A DNA stretch of 64,000 bases, from the NCBI GenBank assembly GCA_018398585.1, contig JAGTTD010000013.1, positions 10,760,492 through 10,824,491 on the forward strand, read 5' to 3'. The stretch comes from Simmondsia chinensis. Taxonomy: Eukaryota; Streptophyta; Magnoliopsida; Caryophyllales; Simmondsiaceae. The position numbers and the translations under genes are program-made. This document shows positions 53,900 through 64,000 of the stretch, piece after piece. The stretch's first letter is position 1. Every line of letters begins with the position of its first letter. A model generated the notes under the pieces. It had not been told where the DNA came from, made no database searches, and worked only from the letters and a program-made list of their open reading frames with translations.

Positions 53900-56800
53900 A
53901 AGATCTTACAAAATGATGAGACAATGCCATAGTAAGGACTGCTGTCCTAAAAGACCATTTCGCTGCTGCTCTGGTGCACACAGTATAACTGACGGTCGTC
54001 CTCTAGGATTAACGCTATCCAACTCTTAATGTGTACTCATAAATTGCTGGGTAGGAGTGCCTATGAACTTTGCCCAAAATTCGAGAGAGAGAGAGAGAGT
54101 CGAAGACGAGAGAAGAGAAGAAGAAGACTACTATATTTTGGTGGAGAAGGGTATTTATAGCATACTATATGACTTTCCAATAGCCATATTTGACTGGTCA
54201 TAAGGCATGAAAAAACAGCTATAGTAATGAGGATTATGTAACGGAAAAATGCATTAAAGAGGTGCGGTAAATTATGATATGGGCTGTGAAAAAATATTTT
54301 CCAAAAAATAAATATACCTGTTAAGAAAAAGATCACCCTTGACCTCACCCGAGCACAGCGTGGCGGACAGCACAAGCGCTTATGGTCCCCACTCTTCGTT
54401 CACCCTTAACGTAATTCAAACTTTTGAATAACATGCCTATAGTTGAAGTGCATTATCCTTCCCTCTTTTTTCTATGTGGGATATAGGTTTTGCATTGCTT
54501 TGCTTGTATCATTTTTAATAATTACTTATATCATTTTTTTAATAATCCCCCACAAAGGATACAAGCATGGAAAAGCAAAGAAGAAAGATTGGGCAAAGAG
54601 AGTTCAATCTTTCAGTGCCAGTGTCTTGCGACTTGAATCGTCATCTAGTGTAACCCAAGTTTAGGACCAACATCTTGCGAGATGACTTTTGTCTTAAACC
54701 TCAAAAATGGTTGTATAGTCTGCCACTTGGACACATACTGAACTTCAAATCTTGCAACTCCTGCGGTTTGGAGCATTTTATCGACCATGCGTTCCTCCTG
54801 GATATTTATAAGTGCTCTAGAAGGCAAGTCTTAAACCTTCATAAAGAGCAGCCACTCTCACACCTATATAGATGGATCATATCAAGCGTGTGTTACCGCA
54901 CACCACCAAACATATGGCTAGGGGTTCACTAAGAGCCAAAGCTCAGCCTCACCAAATATATGGCTATGGACCCGTCTCAGTACTGTCAACATCATAAGGT
55001 GGAAAAACAGTAAAATACAGTCCATTTCTTGAATTAAACTATGACTTTTCACGTTAAAAATGTTAAGACCAGGTTGGATACATCACAGTTTATTCATACA
55101 TAGACTTTTAGTCTCTTGCCCCTCTATGTCTTCCCAATCATTTTACGACATAGGCCATTCGTAAATGGATCAACAAGGTTCTTTACAAACCTTACACAAT
55201 CTAGTGATATCACTTTCTTTCCAGTAGATCCTTTATGATCTTATACTCGAGACAAATAAGTCTTTTCTTGCCAAATCCATCAAGTGTGCAGTACCCCACA
55301 CGATCCATTGAGGACTTGGGGATAGGTTAGAGCATCAAGCTCAACAATCACAAATGACATTTCAGCACTGTATTAACATAAAGCAGTATTTGAGGGTTGG
55401 CCACTACCAATATCAATCACAAGTTGCTCTTACCCTCACATTGAGGTGTTTATAACGAGCTGTTAAACAACTAGCTCCATCTTCTACCAACTTTAATAAT
55501 AGTGAGTATAACACAATAGTGGAACATAAATTACATCAATAATATCACATCTCCACTTCAGGTATACACATCATATACCAGATATACAGTTGACATGAAA
55601 GAAATGTACTACAAATTTATCAAATTAATATGTCATCACAATCGTGAAACACTATCATCTCAAATCAACTAGATCACCACCAGTTTAGTTTACAGAAGAC
55701 CATAATTCACAAAACGCCTTTTACAATTCAACTAAGGCAATCCACCCAATTATGAGGCTCTCGAGCCCAAGTGCTATCACCATTAAGCTATCCATAGTGA
55801 CTTTGGACAATCACCAAAAAGAGGTATTTCCATCATAATCAATTCCCATGAGTAGTAAATTGTGAACGTCGGTGAGTCACAATAATCCCAAAGATATGGT
55901 CAAACAATATATCATATAAGCCATTGGGTGTATAAAACCCTGCAACAGAATGTCTCCTACTACATTCCTAAGTTGTTTAACTTTTATATCTGCCGTTTCT
56001 AGATCAATGAACTCAAATTCCAAGGTCAATTTAACACTGCTCATTTGAGAGGGGATCCCAACAAAGGCATCACAGATAAGCCTACACTTATTGTCATTAG
56101 AAGAAGAAATTCATCAATATTAAACATCCAATTGGCATCACAATGTCCCTCTAACACAATAGTGAGTTTATTGCAACATAAACTCTAATCCATAATACTT
56201 TGCTAATTTAATTAGAGTACTCTAGTGCTACATCACATGAATCACGTGTATATAAATTGGGTATACTAACTGCTTATGTTATATCAGGATGATTGTAATT
56301 CATTACAACATTATGCTATCAAAAACGTTAGTGTATTTAGCGTGTAATACATAATCAACTTTGTTCCTTTTTCAGGTGAACATGGGGACAAGTGGACTAT
56401 GTCAACCACAAGTTTCTAAGTATTTCCTCCACATAATATAGTTAACTAAGAGTTAAACCCTGAGATATATTGTGATCATTATACCAAGAAACACATCAGC
56501 TTCACCAAAGCCTTTTATTAAATGACTTTGTATCATTCACTACATTCAAAGCCCTCCCAAAATTAAGTATATTATTGAGGTATAAACAAATTATCTCACA
56601 ATTTTCATATTTAGAATGCATTGACACTATTAACAATGAATTCATCCATTGCCAGTGCTTTATCAAATAATTGTTACTCTCTTTAGGAGCTTGTTAAAAC
56701 CATGCTAGAGATTAACAATCTTATAGATTTTACTTTCCATATGAAAAGTGACAAACCATTTCGATTGATGCATGTAAAGATTTTCTTTAAGTCGCCATTG

Positions 56801-57400
56801 GAGAATTCAGTGACATTTGATGCATCACAAGATCGTGGATAGAAGTAAGATCTATCAAATTCTAAGGGTGTCTATTTTAGTGAGGGTGAGTTGTCGAGTT
56901 AATCAACCCATTTTTCTAAGTATTTCTCTTAGCTACTAGCCTTGTCCTAGACTTATTTATAAAGCCATTGACCTTCAGTTCATTTTGAATACCCATTTTT
57001 CTACCAGTCAATTTACACCCTCTAAGAATGTCTACTAGTTTCCATATGTATCTATTGAGGATTGTCGCTATTCATTGTTAGTGGCCTTTGAAATCAACAT
57101 ATTTCCTGACCTTCACACAGGTTAGATCACTATCGCTAAGTAGTGAGGGTGAGTTGTCGAGTTAATAAAAAATGCTTCAAGATACGGTCTTTCACATGCC
57201 ATTATTAGGGTAGAGCACTATCACTAACTATATTGACATAATCCACATTACCCCTTTTTTATGTTTTGGGAGTCCAAATAATATCATTACATGCAATGAA
57301 CTCTTGCAAAATAATCATTATTGTCCTAATGGCAATACCCCCACATTATGAATGTGAGTTCATCTTAATAGCAAAAGTGACTTAAACAAATACGACGTTT
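53900..57400 (-). mobile_element. Heavily decayed copia element with 3' LTR
   Basis: On minus, 56170-55110 is RNase H text: VLEGHCDANWMFNIDEF, LEFEFIDLETADIK, VKQLRNVVGDI, then GKKVISLDCVRFVKNLVDPFTN and RKMIGK. This is the copia pattern 'EGYSDANW...EAEFIAL...E..WLRN...VISLDYVRS..NLADPLTKGL'. A 3' non-coding stretch leads to TGTGGGGGATTATTA at about 54536-54550, a copia-type polypurine tract/LTR start, with a minus TATA (GCTATAAATACCC) at about 54150-54162. The RT region to about 57400 is barely readable. No 5' LTR was found. Confidence 0.6.
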
Positions 57401-57811
57401 TTCCATGCCACATGAAATTAAGCATTATTGTCGCAATCATAATATACATGCTAACAAATATAACACATGTATTTAAATATTATAGTTCAAAGTACTAAAT
57501 ATATGCCTACTTGATTTAGACAATATTTCTATTGTCAACTTTATTTTTTTTTAATGGATATTGCCAACTTTAAGAACATAGACCCAAACTAATTTCGTAC
57601 CAATTAATTTTTAGCCAAAATAGGACACCCCAATTTAGACCCAACCCAATATGTATTTTCAACTTATATTTGAATAAAAATGAGTCCAATATCTACCAAG
57701 GTTCAAAAAGGCTTAATAATTCAAAAAGAAAAAAAAATGGGATGAGGTTGATATGTTTTAATTTCTAAAATGGGACAACTAGGCTTAAGTCTAGCAAGTA
57801 CAAACATCACT

Positions 57812-58115
57812 TGTTGTGATTTGAGGGTCGAGAAAACAGATTTTAATCTGGTTAAAGTTCTCAAAATACTTCCGTTAATGTTGATCTTTGAGAAAACCAA
57901 ACCTCTTAAGATCTTAAGTTCAAAACCAGTTGTTTTAACTTTACAATTTTAGGTTATCTTTGTTAAATCTGATTTTATCTTCAACACTAACTTAGTTCAT
58001 TTAAGGATCGGTGAAAATGGTGATCTTTAAATTGTCGCTCTAAGATTTGAGCTGAGATTACAAATGACGATAGAAGACATAAACAAAATAGAGATTATGC
58101 AAGATATTTTAACGT
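57812..58115 (-). repeat. Partial 3' LTR of element E
   Basis: It matches 61290-61592 (the R/U5 side) from TGTTGTGATTTGAGGG to GATATTTTAACGT; the U3 side is deleted. Confidence 0.92.
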
Positions 58116-60527
58116 GGTGGAACCGCTTGTACCATTGCCTCGGGGACTGTTTTAGTCCATACAAGGACTTCCTAAGTCTACACACAAGGCCAGCATTCTC
58201 GGGCTTCACAAAACCCTCAGGCTGAGCCATGTAGATCTCCTCATCGAGCTCCCCATGCAAGAAAGCAGTTGTTACATCAAGCTATTCTAATTATAGTTCA
58301 AACTTGGCTGTCAAAGCCATCAACACTCTAATGGTGGTGTGTTTAACTACCGGCGAAAATATTTTGTTATAATCCATGCTTTCTCGCTGTGTTTAGCATT
58401 AAACTTTGGTTTTTCAGAAGGTAAACTAGGTTCTTTAGTCTTGAAGATCCACTTAGAGCCCACTAGCTTCTTGCCCGCCGGCTTGGGCACTGGTGACCAA
58501 GTCCTATTCTTCACTAAGGAGTCCATTTCTGCCTTCATAGCATCCAGCCATTCTGCTAAATGCTGGCTGTTAACAGCCTCCTTGAAGCTTGAAGGTTCTG
58601 ACTCAATATACTCTAATGCTGTATTTAGGGCATAGGCTATGCAGTCCGCATATCCTAACCTCTTAGGGGATCTGAGGTCCCTCCTTGCCCTATCTCTTGA
58701 CAGTAGATAGTCACCTAGCTCGTTTTTAGGAATGGTCTCAGTTTCCACTACTGTTTCTGGTTCGGTGCCTCTTTCAGCACCACCTACATCCTGAGATTGA
58801 TCTATCTGGGTTTCTACCGTTTGTTCGGGTTCTATGCTATCTGGTTCAGGTTCTGTTCTTGCCTCACTTTGGTAATTTGGTTCAGGTGGGTTCATCTCAA
58901 ATTCATAGTAGTCCGGTTCAAACACTCGTTTCTTAGGTGTTAATCTTTTATCTAAGTACGGCATTTCATGTTCGTTAAACTTCACATCTCTACTTATGAT
59001 AATTTTCATTTTGTTTTCATCCTTAACTCCTATTCTATATCCCTTTACCCCTTTAGGGTAACCGAGGAACACACCTTTGATGATTCTCGGTTCCAGCTTG
59101 CCCTCCGACTGGTGGGCATAGGCTGCACAGCCAAAGACTCTCCATATTGAGTAGCCTGCCGGCTTGCCCGTCCACATTTCTTTCGGTGTTTTTAGGCCTA
59201 TACCAGACGAGGGCGTCCTATTCACTAAATAGTAGGCTGTATTAATAGCCTCACCCCAAAACTGTTTACCGACGCCTGATGCAAACAGCATACACCGAAC
59301 TCTGTCCAACAGGGTTCGGTTCATATGCTCCGCAACACCATTCTGTTGGGGTGTTCCTCTAACAGTATTGTGATGTATGATTCCGTTTTTTGCACATAAC
59401 TCATCGAATTTGCTGTTTATGTATTCTAGCCCACTGTTAGTTGTTAGGTATTTCATTTTTCTTCCCGTTATATTTTCTATCTGAGTTTTCCACCTATTAC
59501 ATGTGGGAAAGCAATCATCCTTATTTTTCAGCAAAAAAATCCAAACTTTGAGTGAGAAATCATCAACAATGGATAGAAAATATAATGCTCCACCTAAGGT
59601 CAACACCCTGGCAGGCCCCCATAAATCCGAAAGAATATAATCTAATGGCCCATGAGTTATGTGTTTACCGACATTGAACACCAACCTGTGATGTTTACCA
59701 AAGATGCAAGATTCACAGAAACCTAATTTTGAGATATCATCTCCATCTAACAGGCCTTGTTTAGCCCACTTTTTGAGACTTCTCTCCGACACATGACCTA
59801 ACCTTTTATGCCATAGTTCTGTTGGGTCTGTATTAACTACTGCATTAGACTCTCCTGACATTATCCTACCCTTTAACACGTATAACCCATTTTTCAGCTC
59901 ACCTTTCTGAACTACCAAGGATCCTTTCATGATCCTCAATTGTGAGTTCATGGCCCTAAATGACATTCCCTTCAGGTTCAATTGACCTAGGGAAATCAGG
60001 TTCCTACGTAGGTCGGGTACATGTCTTACATCCTCAAGTATGTATGCAGTCCTATTAGTTAATTTTATCTTGACAGACCCAACTCTAACTATTTTACATC
60101 CCCGGTTATCTCCTAGTAGCACCCTTCCCCCATTAATAGGTTTGTAGTTAATGAAATTTGATCTAGTGGTAGTCATATGAAAACTACACCCTGAATCTAA
60201 CACCCATTCATGCTCTAATGTATCAGACGAAACATTAACATGATCAAAAATACTACATTCAAACATAGCACATTCAGGCAGTTCAAAATTGGCATTCAAA
60301 TCACACAAATCAACCGAAATAATAAGAACTTTAACATTTCCAGATTCAAAAGAAACCACATTATCTGCTATTCCTGGTGTTTTGTTCTTATCAGGGCAGT
60401 TCTTTATCATATGACCTAATTTGTTGCACCCATAACATTTCATTTTTGTCATGTCTTTTCTATCTCTTGACTTAGAACGATATTTACTCTTAGATCTTTT
60501 TCTTGTTATTGTTGGATTACCTATCAT
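58116..60527 (-). pseudogene. Copia pol of element E (protease, integrase, RT start)
   Basis: The 726-codon open frame starts at ATG 60527. Residues ~31-44 are the zinc knuckle CYGCNKLGHMIKNC. Protease has WVLDSGCSFHMT (Asp at ~111). The integrase begins ELWHKRLGHVSERSL and FCESCIFGKHH, then SDLWGPARVL (first catalytic Asp), YLTTNSGLEY, where the second catalytic Asp of 'TDNGLE' has become Asn, and TPQQNGVAEHMNRTLLD with the Glu. RT starts with RTWSPVPKPAGKKLVGSKW, then shifts frame; [18 protein letters not shown] and [17 protein letters not shown] (58120-58300) follow before the break. The YVDD box is lost. Order protease-integrase-RT proves Ty1/copia. Confidence 0.92.
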
Positions 60528-61148
60528 TTGTTCCTCCTCTCATCACTAATCTCTCACCACTATTGCTAGACAGTCCATATTTTTCCTCCCTTTTTAATTC
60601 TAGAATTTTACTCCTAAGTGCTTGTATCACTTCGTCTAAAGTGATTTTTGTTCTACCACATCTTAATGTGTCTTTAAAGGCCCTAAGATACTTAGGTAAA
60701 GCGCAGAGTAAGACTATAGCTTGAACCTCATCCTTAATTCCAGCGTCTACGTTTTTTAGATCATGTAAAATTCTGTTGAATTCATATAATGAATCCTCTA
60801 GGGGCTTATGTTCTGACATTCTATAAGTGAAGAAATTTTCCATATAAAGTACCTATTACTTAAGGATTCAACTTTATATATTTCTTCTAACTTAGCCCAA
60901 ATCTTAGCTACAGTGGTTTCAGCAGAAACTAAAGGAAGAATATTTTTATCCAAACGCATAACAAGAGTATCATACGCTCGTTGTTCCCTGTCTACCTTAT
61001 CCTTCTCAGTCACATGAGAAGGTTGTTTGTTTGACTTCAGTAGCGCGTATCCCACACCTTGGGACATTAGGAGGGCCTTTGTCTGCATCTTCCAAAGAGT
61101 ATAATCGTTCTTCCTATCAAATTTCTCAATCACAAACTTAGCAGCCAT
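60517..61148 (-). pseudogene. gag: Copia gag of element E
   Basis: ATG at 61148 opens MAAKFVIEKFDRKNDYTLW, with KMQTKALLMSQGVGYAL and AKIWAKLEEIYKVESLSN, the usual copia gag start (DUF4219/UBN2-type pattern). A shift at about 60840 moves to FFTYRMSEHKPLEDSLYEFN and IVLLCALPKYLRAFKDTL (60517-60843). Another shift at about 60520 separates it from pol. Without these two lesions gag and pol would form one frame, as in this superfamily. Confidence 0.88.
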
Positions 61149-61274
61149 TAACGGTTTTCACTAACAGTAAAAAAAAAAAAGGAGTTTGGTTTTTGACATA
61201 AAACGCAAGTCTGTTTTATAACACGTTTTTCATGCTTAGTTAAAGAACCACGCCCGTATTTTCACAAGCCTAAA

Positions 61275-61287
61275 GGCTCTGATACCA
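61275..61287 (-). other. Primer-binding site of element E
   Basis: On minus, TGGTATCAGAGCC follows the LTR after a 2-bp spacer; it is the Met-type primer site. Confidence 0.88.
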
Positions 61288-61289
61288 CT

Positions 61290-62315
61290 TGTTGTGATTT
61301 GAGGGTCCAAAAAACAGATTTTAATCTGGTTAGAGTTCTCAAAACACTTCCCTTAATGTTGATCTTTGAGAAAACTGAACATCTTAAGATCCTAAGTTCA
61401 AAACCAGTTGTTTTAACTTTACAATTTTAGGTTATCTTTGTTAAATCCGGTTTTATCTTCAACACTAACTTGTTCACTTAAGGATCGGTGAAAATGGTGG
61501 TTTTTAAACTGTGGCTCTAAGATTTGAGTTGAGATTACAAACGACGATAGAAGACATAAACAAAATAGAGAGCGCACACGATATTTTAACGTAGTTCGGT
61601 CCTAAATGACCTATTCTATGGTCCCCCTACCACTAGAGAGATCTATATTATTAAATATTACAAACCATATTACAAATCACGTAAATGTTACAAGGCGCTT
61701 TGCAAAATAACCTAAGCTATTAAGTTACAATCATTTCTCAAAACCAACTTTATAAACCAAAACAGTAAAGTAAGAGAAAGGAGTAAGAAGTTATACCGAC
61801 TCCGAGCTAGCGGCTGTGAGTCTCACGATCCCAGGTCCCACCGTTGGACCACCCTTCGTGGTTTCCAGCTCCTAGAGAGTCCTCTTCTTACCAACACGGG
61901 TTTGGCTCTGAAATCCCCTAAGCAAACTCTAGAAAACACTTTGAAAGGGGAAGGAGAAGAACCGAGTATAGAGAGAGAAAGAGGGGAGAGAACCAGACGA
62001 GAAACCCTAAAAATGCCCAAAACCTTCTCTCTCCCATCAGAACCCCCTCTATTTATAAGCAAAAGGCCATCCGTGTGCAACGAACGACAGCCGTTGATAA
62101 GGCTCAATCCAACGGCCCAGATTCAACCAAACAAACACACATAATGGGCAACGGATGAGGGACACGTGTCCCCCTCAACAGCCACACGATCCACCGCCCA
62201 AATGAACGGCCCAGATGAGGCATCCAAAACCAGCGAATTACAGTACGCTACGTGTCCTGTTTGGACGGAAAAGATAAACGAGCAGGGAAGCTTCCCTTGG
62301 AACCAAATTCTAACA
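61290..62315 (-). repeat. 5' LTR of element E
   Basis: On minus it runs TGTTAGAATTTGGTTCC...AATCACAACA (1026 bp). The TATA box GCTTATAAATAGAGG lies at about 62046-62060 and a CT-rich leader follows. The outer end is fixed by the TCACT duplication. Confidence 0.88.
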
Positions 62316-62320
62316 TCACT

Positions 62321-63221
62321 TTTCTCCCATCCACATCAACACATTTTTCTCCAGCCACACCGCCACCCCTTGCGGTGAAACACTGCCGCTGGTGGAAAGA
62401 ACGAAGGCCCACGACCACTGCCAGCTCAAGATATCAATACGCACGAACCTCCAGAAGTTTCACCTACTAACAACGCCTCGAACCAAGCGAATACTTACGT
62501 CGTGCCCCAGCCCTGGATCAACGCCACCACACCTTTAGTCGTGGATGATGTTCCTCACCTCGGATTTGCCACCAAGGTGAAGCGTTTAGACGACGAAGCA
62601 CGACAGCACCGCTAAATCAAAAGCAGTAGAGCCGCCACCGTTGCCGGGCCGCTGTCGTGCACACTGGAACTCAACCCACCTTCCTTCCATGGTGTGGTCA
62701 AACCCAGATTTGTGTCAAACGGTGACAATATCGAAGCACCGCTGTTGGCACAACTCCCCTCGAACTGACCATCGTGGCCTTGGAGGCGAAAGATTGAAGG
62801 TTTAGGGGTTTTTTAAAACTCATTTATATGGAGAGATTGTGTATTATTAAACGTTATTCTTTGGATAAACATTCTAAGATAAACCTTAGAACCAACCTAC
62901 AGTATGTAACAGAGAGTTCTATCTCAAAGAATCAACATTGGCAACCAGATAACGTTATATTTATAGCAAAAAAATCAAAACCCATTTCCTTTGTTTTCTG
63001 GCCTTTTGAGCTAAGTTCAGGGTTATATTCTCATATAAACAGCTTTAGACATATTAGGAAGAGCAATCTTTATTGCATTAAAGAGGCGTGGTAAATAATA
63101 CAGATATCAACTTTGCGAGATGAGAAAGACAATTTAAAGAAGAATCTTAGATTTCTTGAAACCCATGGGTCCGATATTGAGTTTGTACTGAGGTTGTAAT
63201 GAGTTTTGGCTTGACTATAAT
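62321..63221. other. Intergenic region, no gene recognised
   Basis: A moderately GC-rich part (62330-62800) and an AT-rich part (62800-63221) show no domain on either strand. Confidence 0.45.
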
Positions 63222-63946
63222 GTGCAATTTGGGACTTATTGGGTACTTGGTTTGATATTTGTCAATGATTCTATGATGGCATTTGTGTTCTTCCTTGGCC
63301 TCTCTAGCTTACAGATTGGTCCGGAAACTGCAAGCCTATTTAGGGCAGACCCTCTAGGCTTTTGCTCGCCACCAATTTTGCCCCCAAGTCTGCTAAAAAC
63401 AGAGGCATGTGATTGGTTTAAGATGCCACGAGCATTTCTAGGGGCGTTCACAATCTGGCTAAGAGCGAAAATTCATGAAGGGTTTTCAATTTGTTAAGAT
63501 TCACTTCGACTCAAAGAGGAACCTCGCAATCTACCAAATGCCGAGCAACGTGATGATGATGGCATAGCTTCCACCCGAACAAACACAAACACCACTATAG
63601 GATTTTCATTGCTTTCTTCTCCCTCTTTAATGAAAATATATTACAAGGGTACAATCTTTTCCTTGTGATGAATAGAGATTTTCATTGGTTGGGAAAGAGT
63701 AAATCCAAAGCCAACTGTAGATGGCTTGATTTGGCTGCCTTGCTCTTTGAACTTATGCTGAGCTTCTGCGAGTCCATGTGCCTTTGCATCAATCACCTTC
63801 CCCATGGGCAGAGGGTTAGTGAAGTCATACCCATAGTTGGCTATCAACTTGTAGGCATTAGGGTCAAATCCTTCCACTCTCCAGGTGTTAGGCCATAGCT
63901 CCTTCTCTTTAGCGAGTTTACGAGAAGATGCTACAAAACTCGCCAT
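63222..63946 (-). pseudogene. Probable Ty3/gypsy polyprotein fragment
   Basis: On minus from 63946, the frame reads MASFVASSRKLAKEKELWP, NAYKLIANYGYDFTNPLPMG, then AHGLAEAQHKFKEQG and STVGFGFTLSQPMKIS. After a stop at 63641 and a frame change, 63451-63236 gives ASVFSRLGGKIGG, SALNRLAVSGPICKLERP and IIESLTNIKPS. Text with 'LNETQKKL.EQGY....P..GLGY' followed by 'VF.RLG' and 'S.F.RL' repeats is familiar from the region between protease and RT in some plant gypsy polyproteins. No RT is seen to the left. It could instead be an unrelated host fragment. Confidence 0.5.
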
Positions 63947-64000
63947 CGGTAGTCTACATGCTTTGATCTAGTTTGCCTTCATAAGTGGGGGAAAAAAAAC

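Larger units (their letters stand above)
57807..62320 (-). mobile_element. Element E: Ty1/copia element with LTR-RT deletion, target duplication TCACT
   Basis: The 5' LTR (61290-62315) and a partial 3' LTR (57812-58115) flank gag and pol on minus. The duplication TCACT is at 57807-57811 and 62316-62320. A Met-type primer site is at 61275-61287. Pol keeps zinc knuckle, protease, integrase and the start of RT, then jumps directly into the middle of the 3' LTR at about 58116, so RT palm, RNase H, polypurine tract and the first ~720 bp of the 3' LTR are missing. The gag style resembles the Tork lineage, but this is uncertain. Confidence 0.9.

Overview
The window looks like a transposon-rich stretch of a flowering-plant nuclear genome, probably a eudicot. 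The grounds are AT-rich flanks, Ty3/gypsy and Ty1/copia LTR retrotransposons of plant lineages (Tat, chromovirus, copia), an L1-type LINE with a plant-style zinc-binding domain, Au-like SINEs ending in TTG repeats, and one gene matching a plant hydroxyproline-rich cell-wall family. By eye most of the 64 kb is mobile-element sequence, and the only host gene I can defend is the proline-rich protein gene at 38928-39506 (minus).

Layout. 1-1062 is AT-rich flank. 1063-15682 is a decayed Tat-lineage Ty3/gypsy element (here 'A'): LTR, Asp-type primer site, gag, protease, RT, two RNase H domains and integrase on plus. A long 3' region follows with a hairpin-bearing duplication, an antisense gene carrying the 'putative gypsy type transposon' domain (split by a 2.2 kb solo LTR at 8792-10979), an 11-copy 111-bp tandem array, an antisense F-box gene fragment, and a truncated 3' LTR. 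Abutting it is a minus-strand chromovirus 'B' (15772-22050) with Met-type primer site and chromodomain remnant. 22051-26760 holds a SINE with target duplication, a possible copia 3' end, and a 5'-truncated LINE (24771-26690, minus) that itself contains a SINE flanked by a 12-bp duplication.

26848-35704 is element 'G', bounded by LTRs of 1276 and 1193 bp and the target duplication AAATG. It has the Tat-type primer site and tandem arrays homologous to those of A, but no gag or pol. The only gene I can see in it is an antisense one whose three exons join in phase across two GT-AG introns. 35710-39880 is AT-rich intergenic DNA plus the proline-rich protein gene. 39881-43349 is a small chromovirus-like element 'C' with gag and protease only (target duplication AGTGG). 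47034-50505 is an internally deleted gypsy element 'D' (TATGG). 51285-51471 is a third SINE. 52130-57400 holds two decayed minus-strand copia pieces. 57812-62315 is a minus-strand copia 'E' (TCACT) in which a deletion fused reverse transcriptase to the middle of the 3' LTR. The right edge carries a gypsy polyprotein fragment.

How the pieces work together. Every retroelement gene has stops, frameshifts, deletions or lost catalytic residues, so none looks autonomous today. G and C lack the enzymes needed to move and, since both have target duplications, must have been mobilised by other elements. A and G share primer-site type, antisense gene family and 3' tandem repeats, which fits an autonomous/non-autonomous pair of one Tat family. 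All calls come from reading the sequence; no database search was run.
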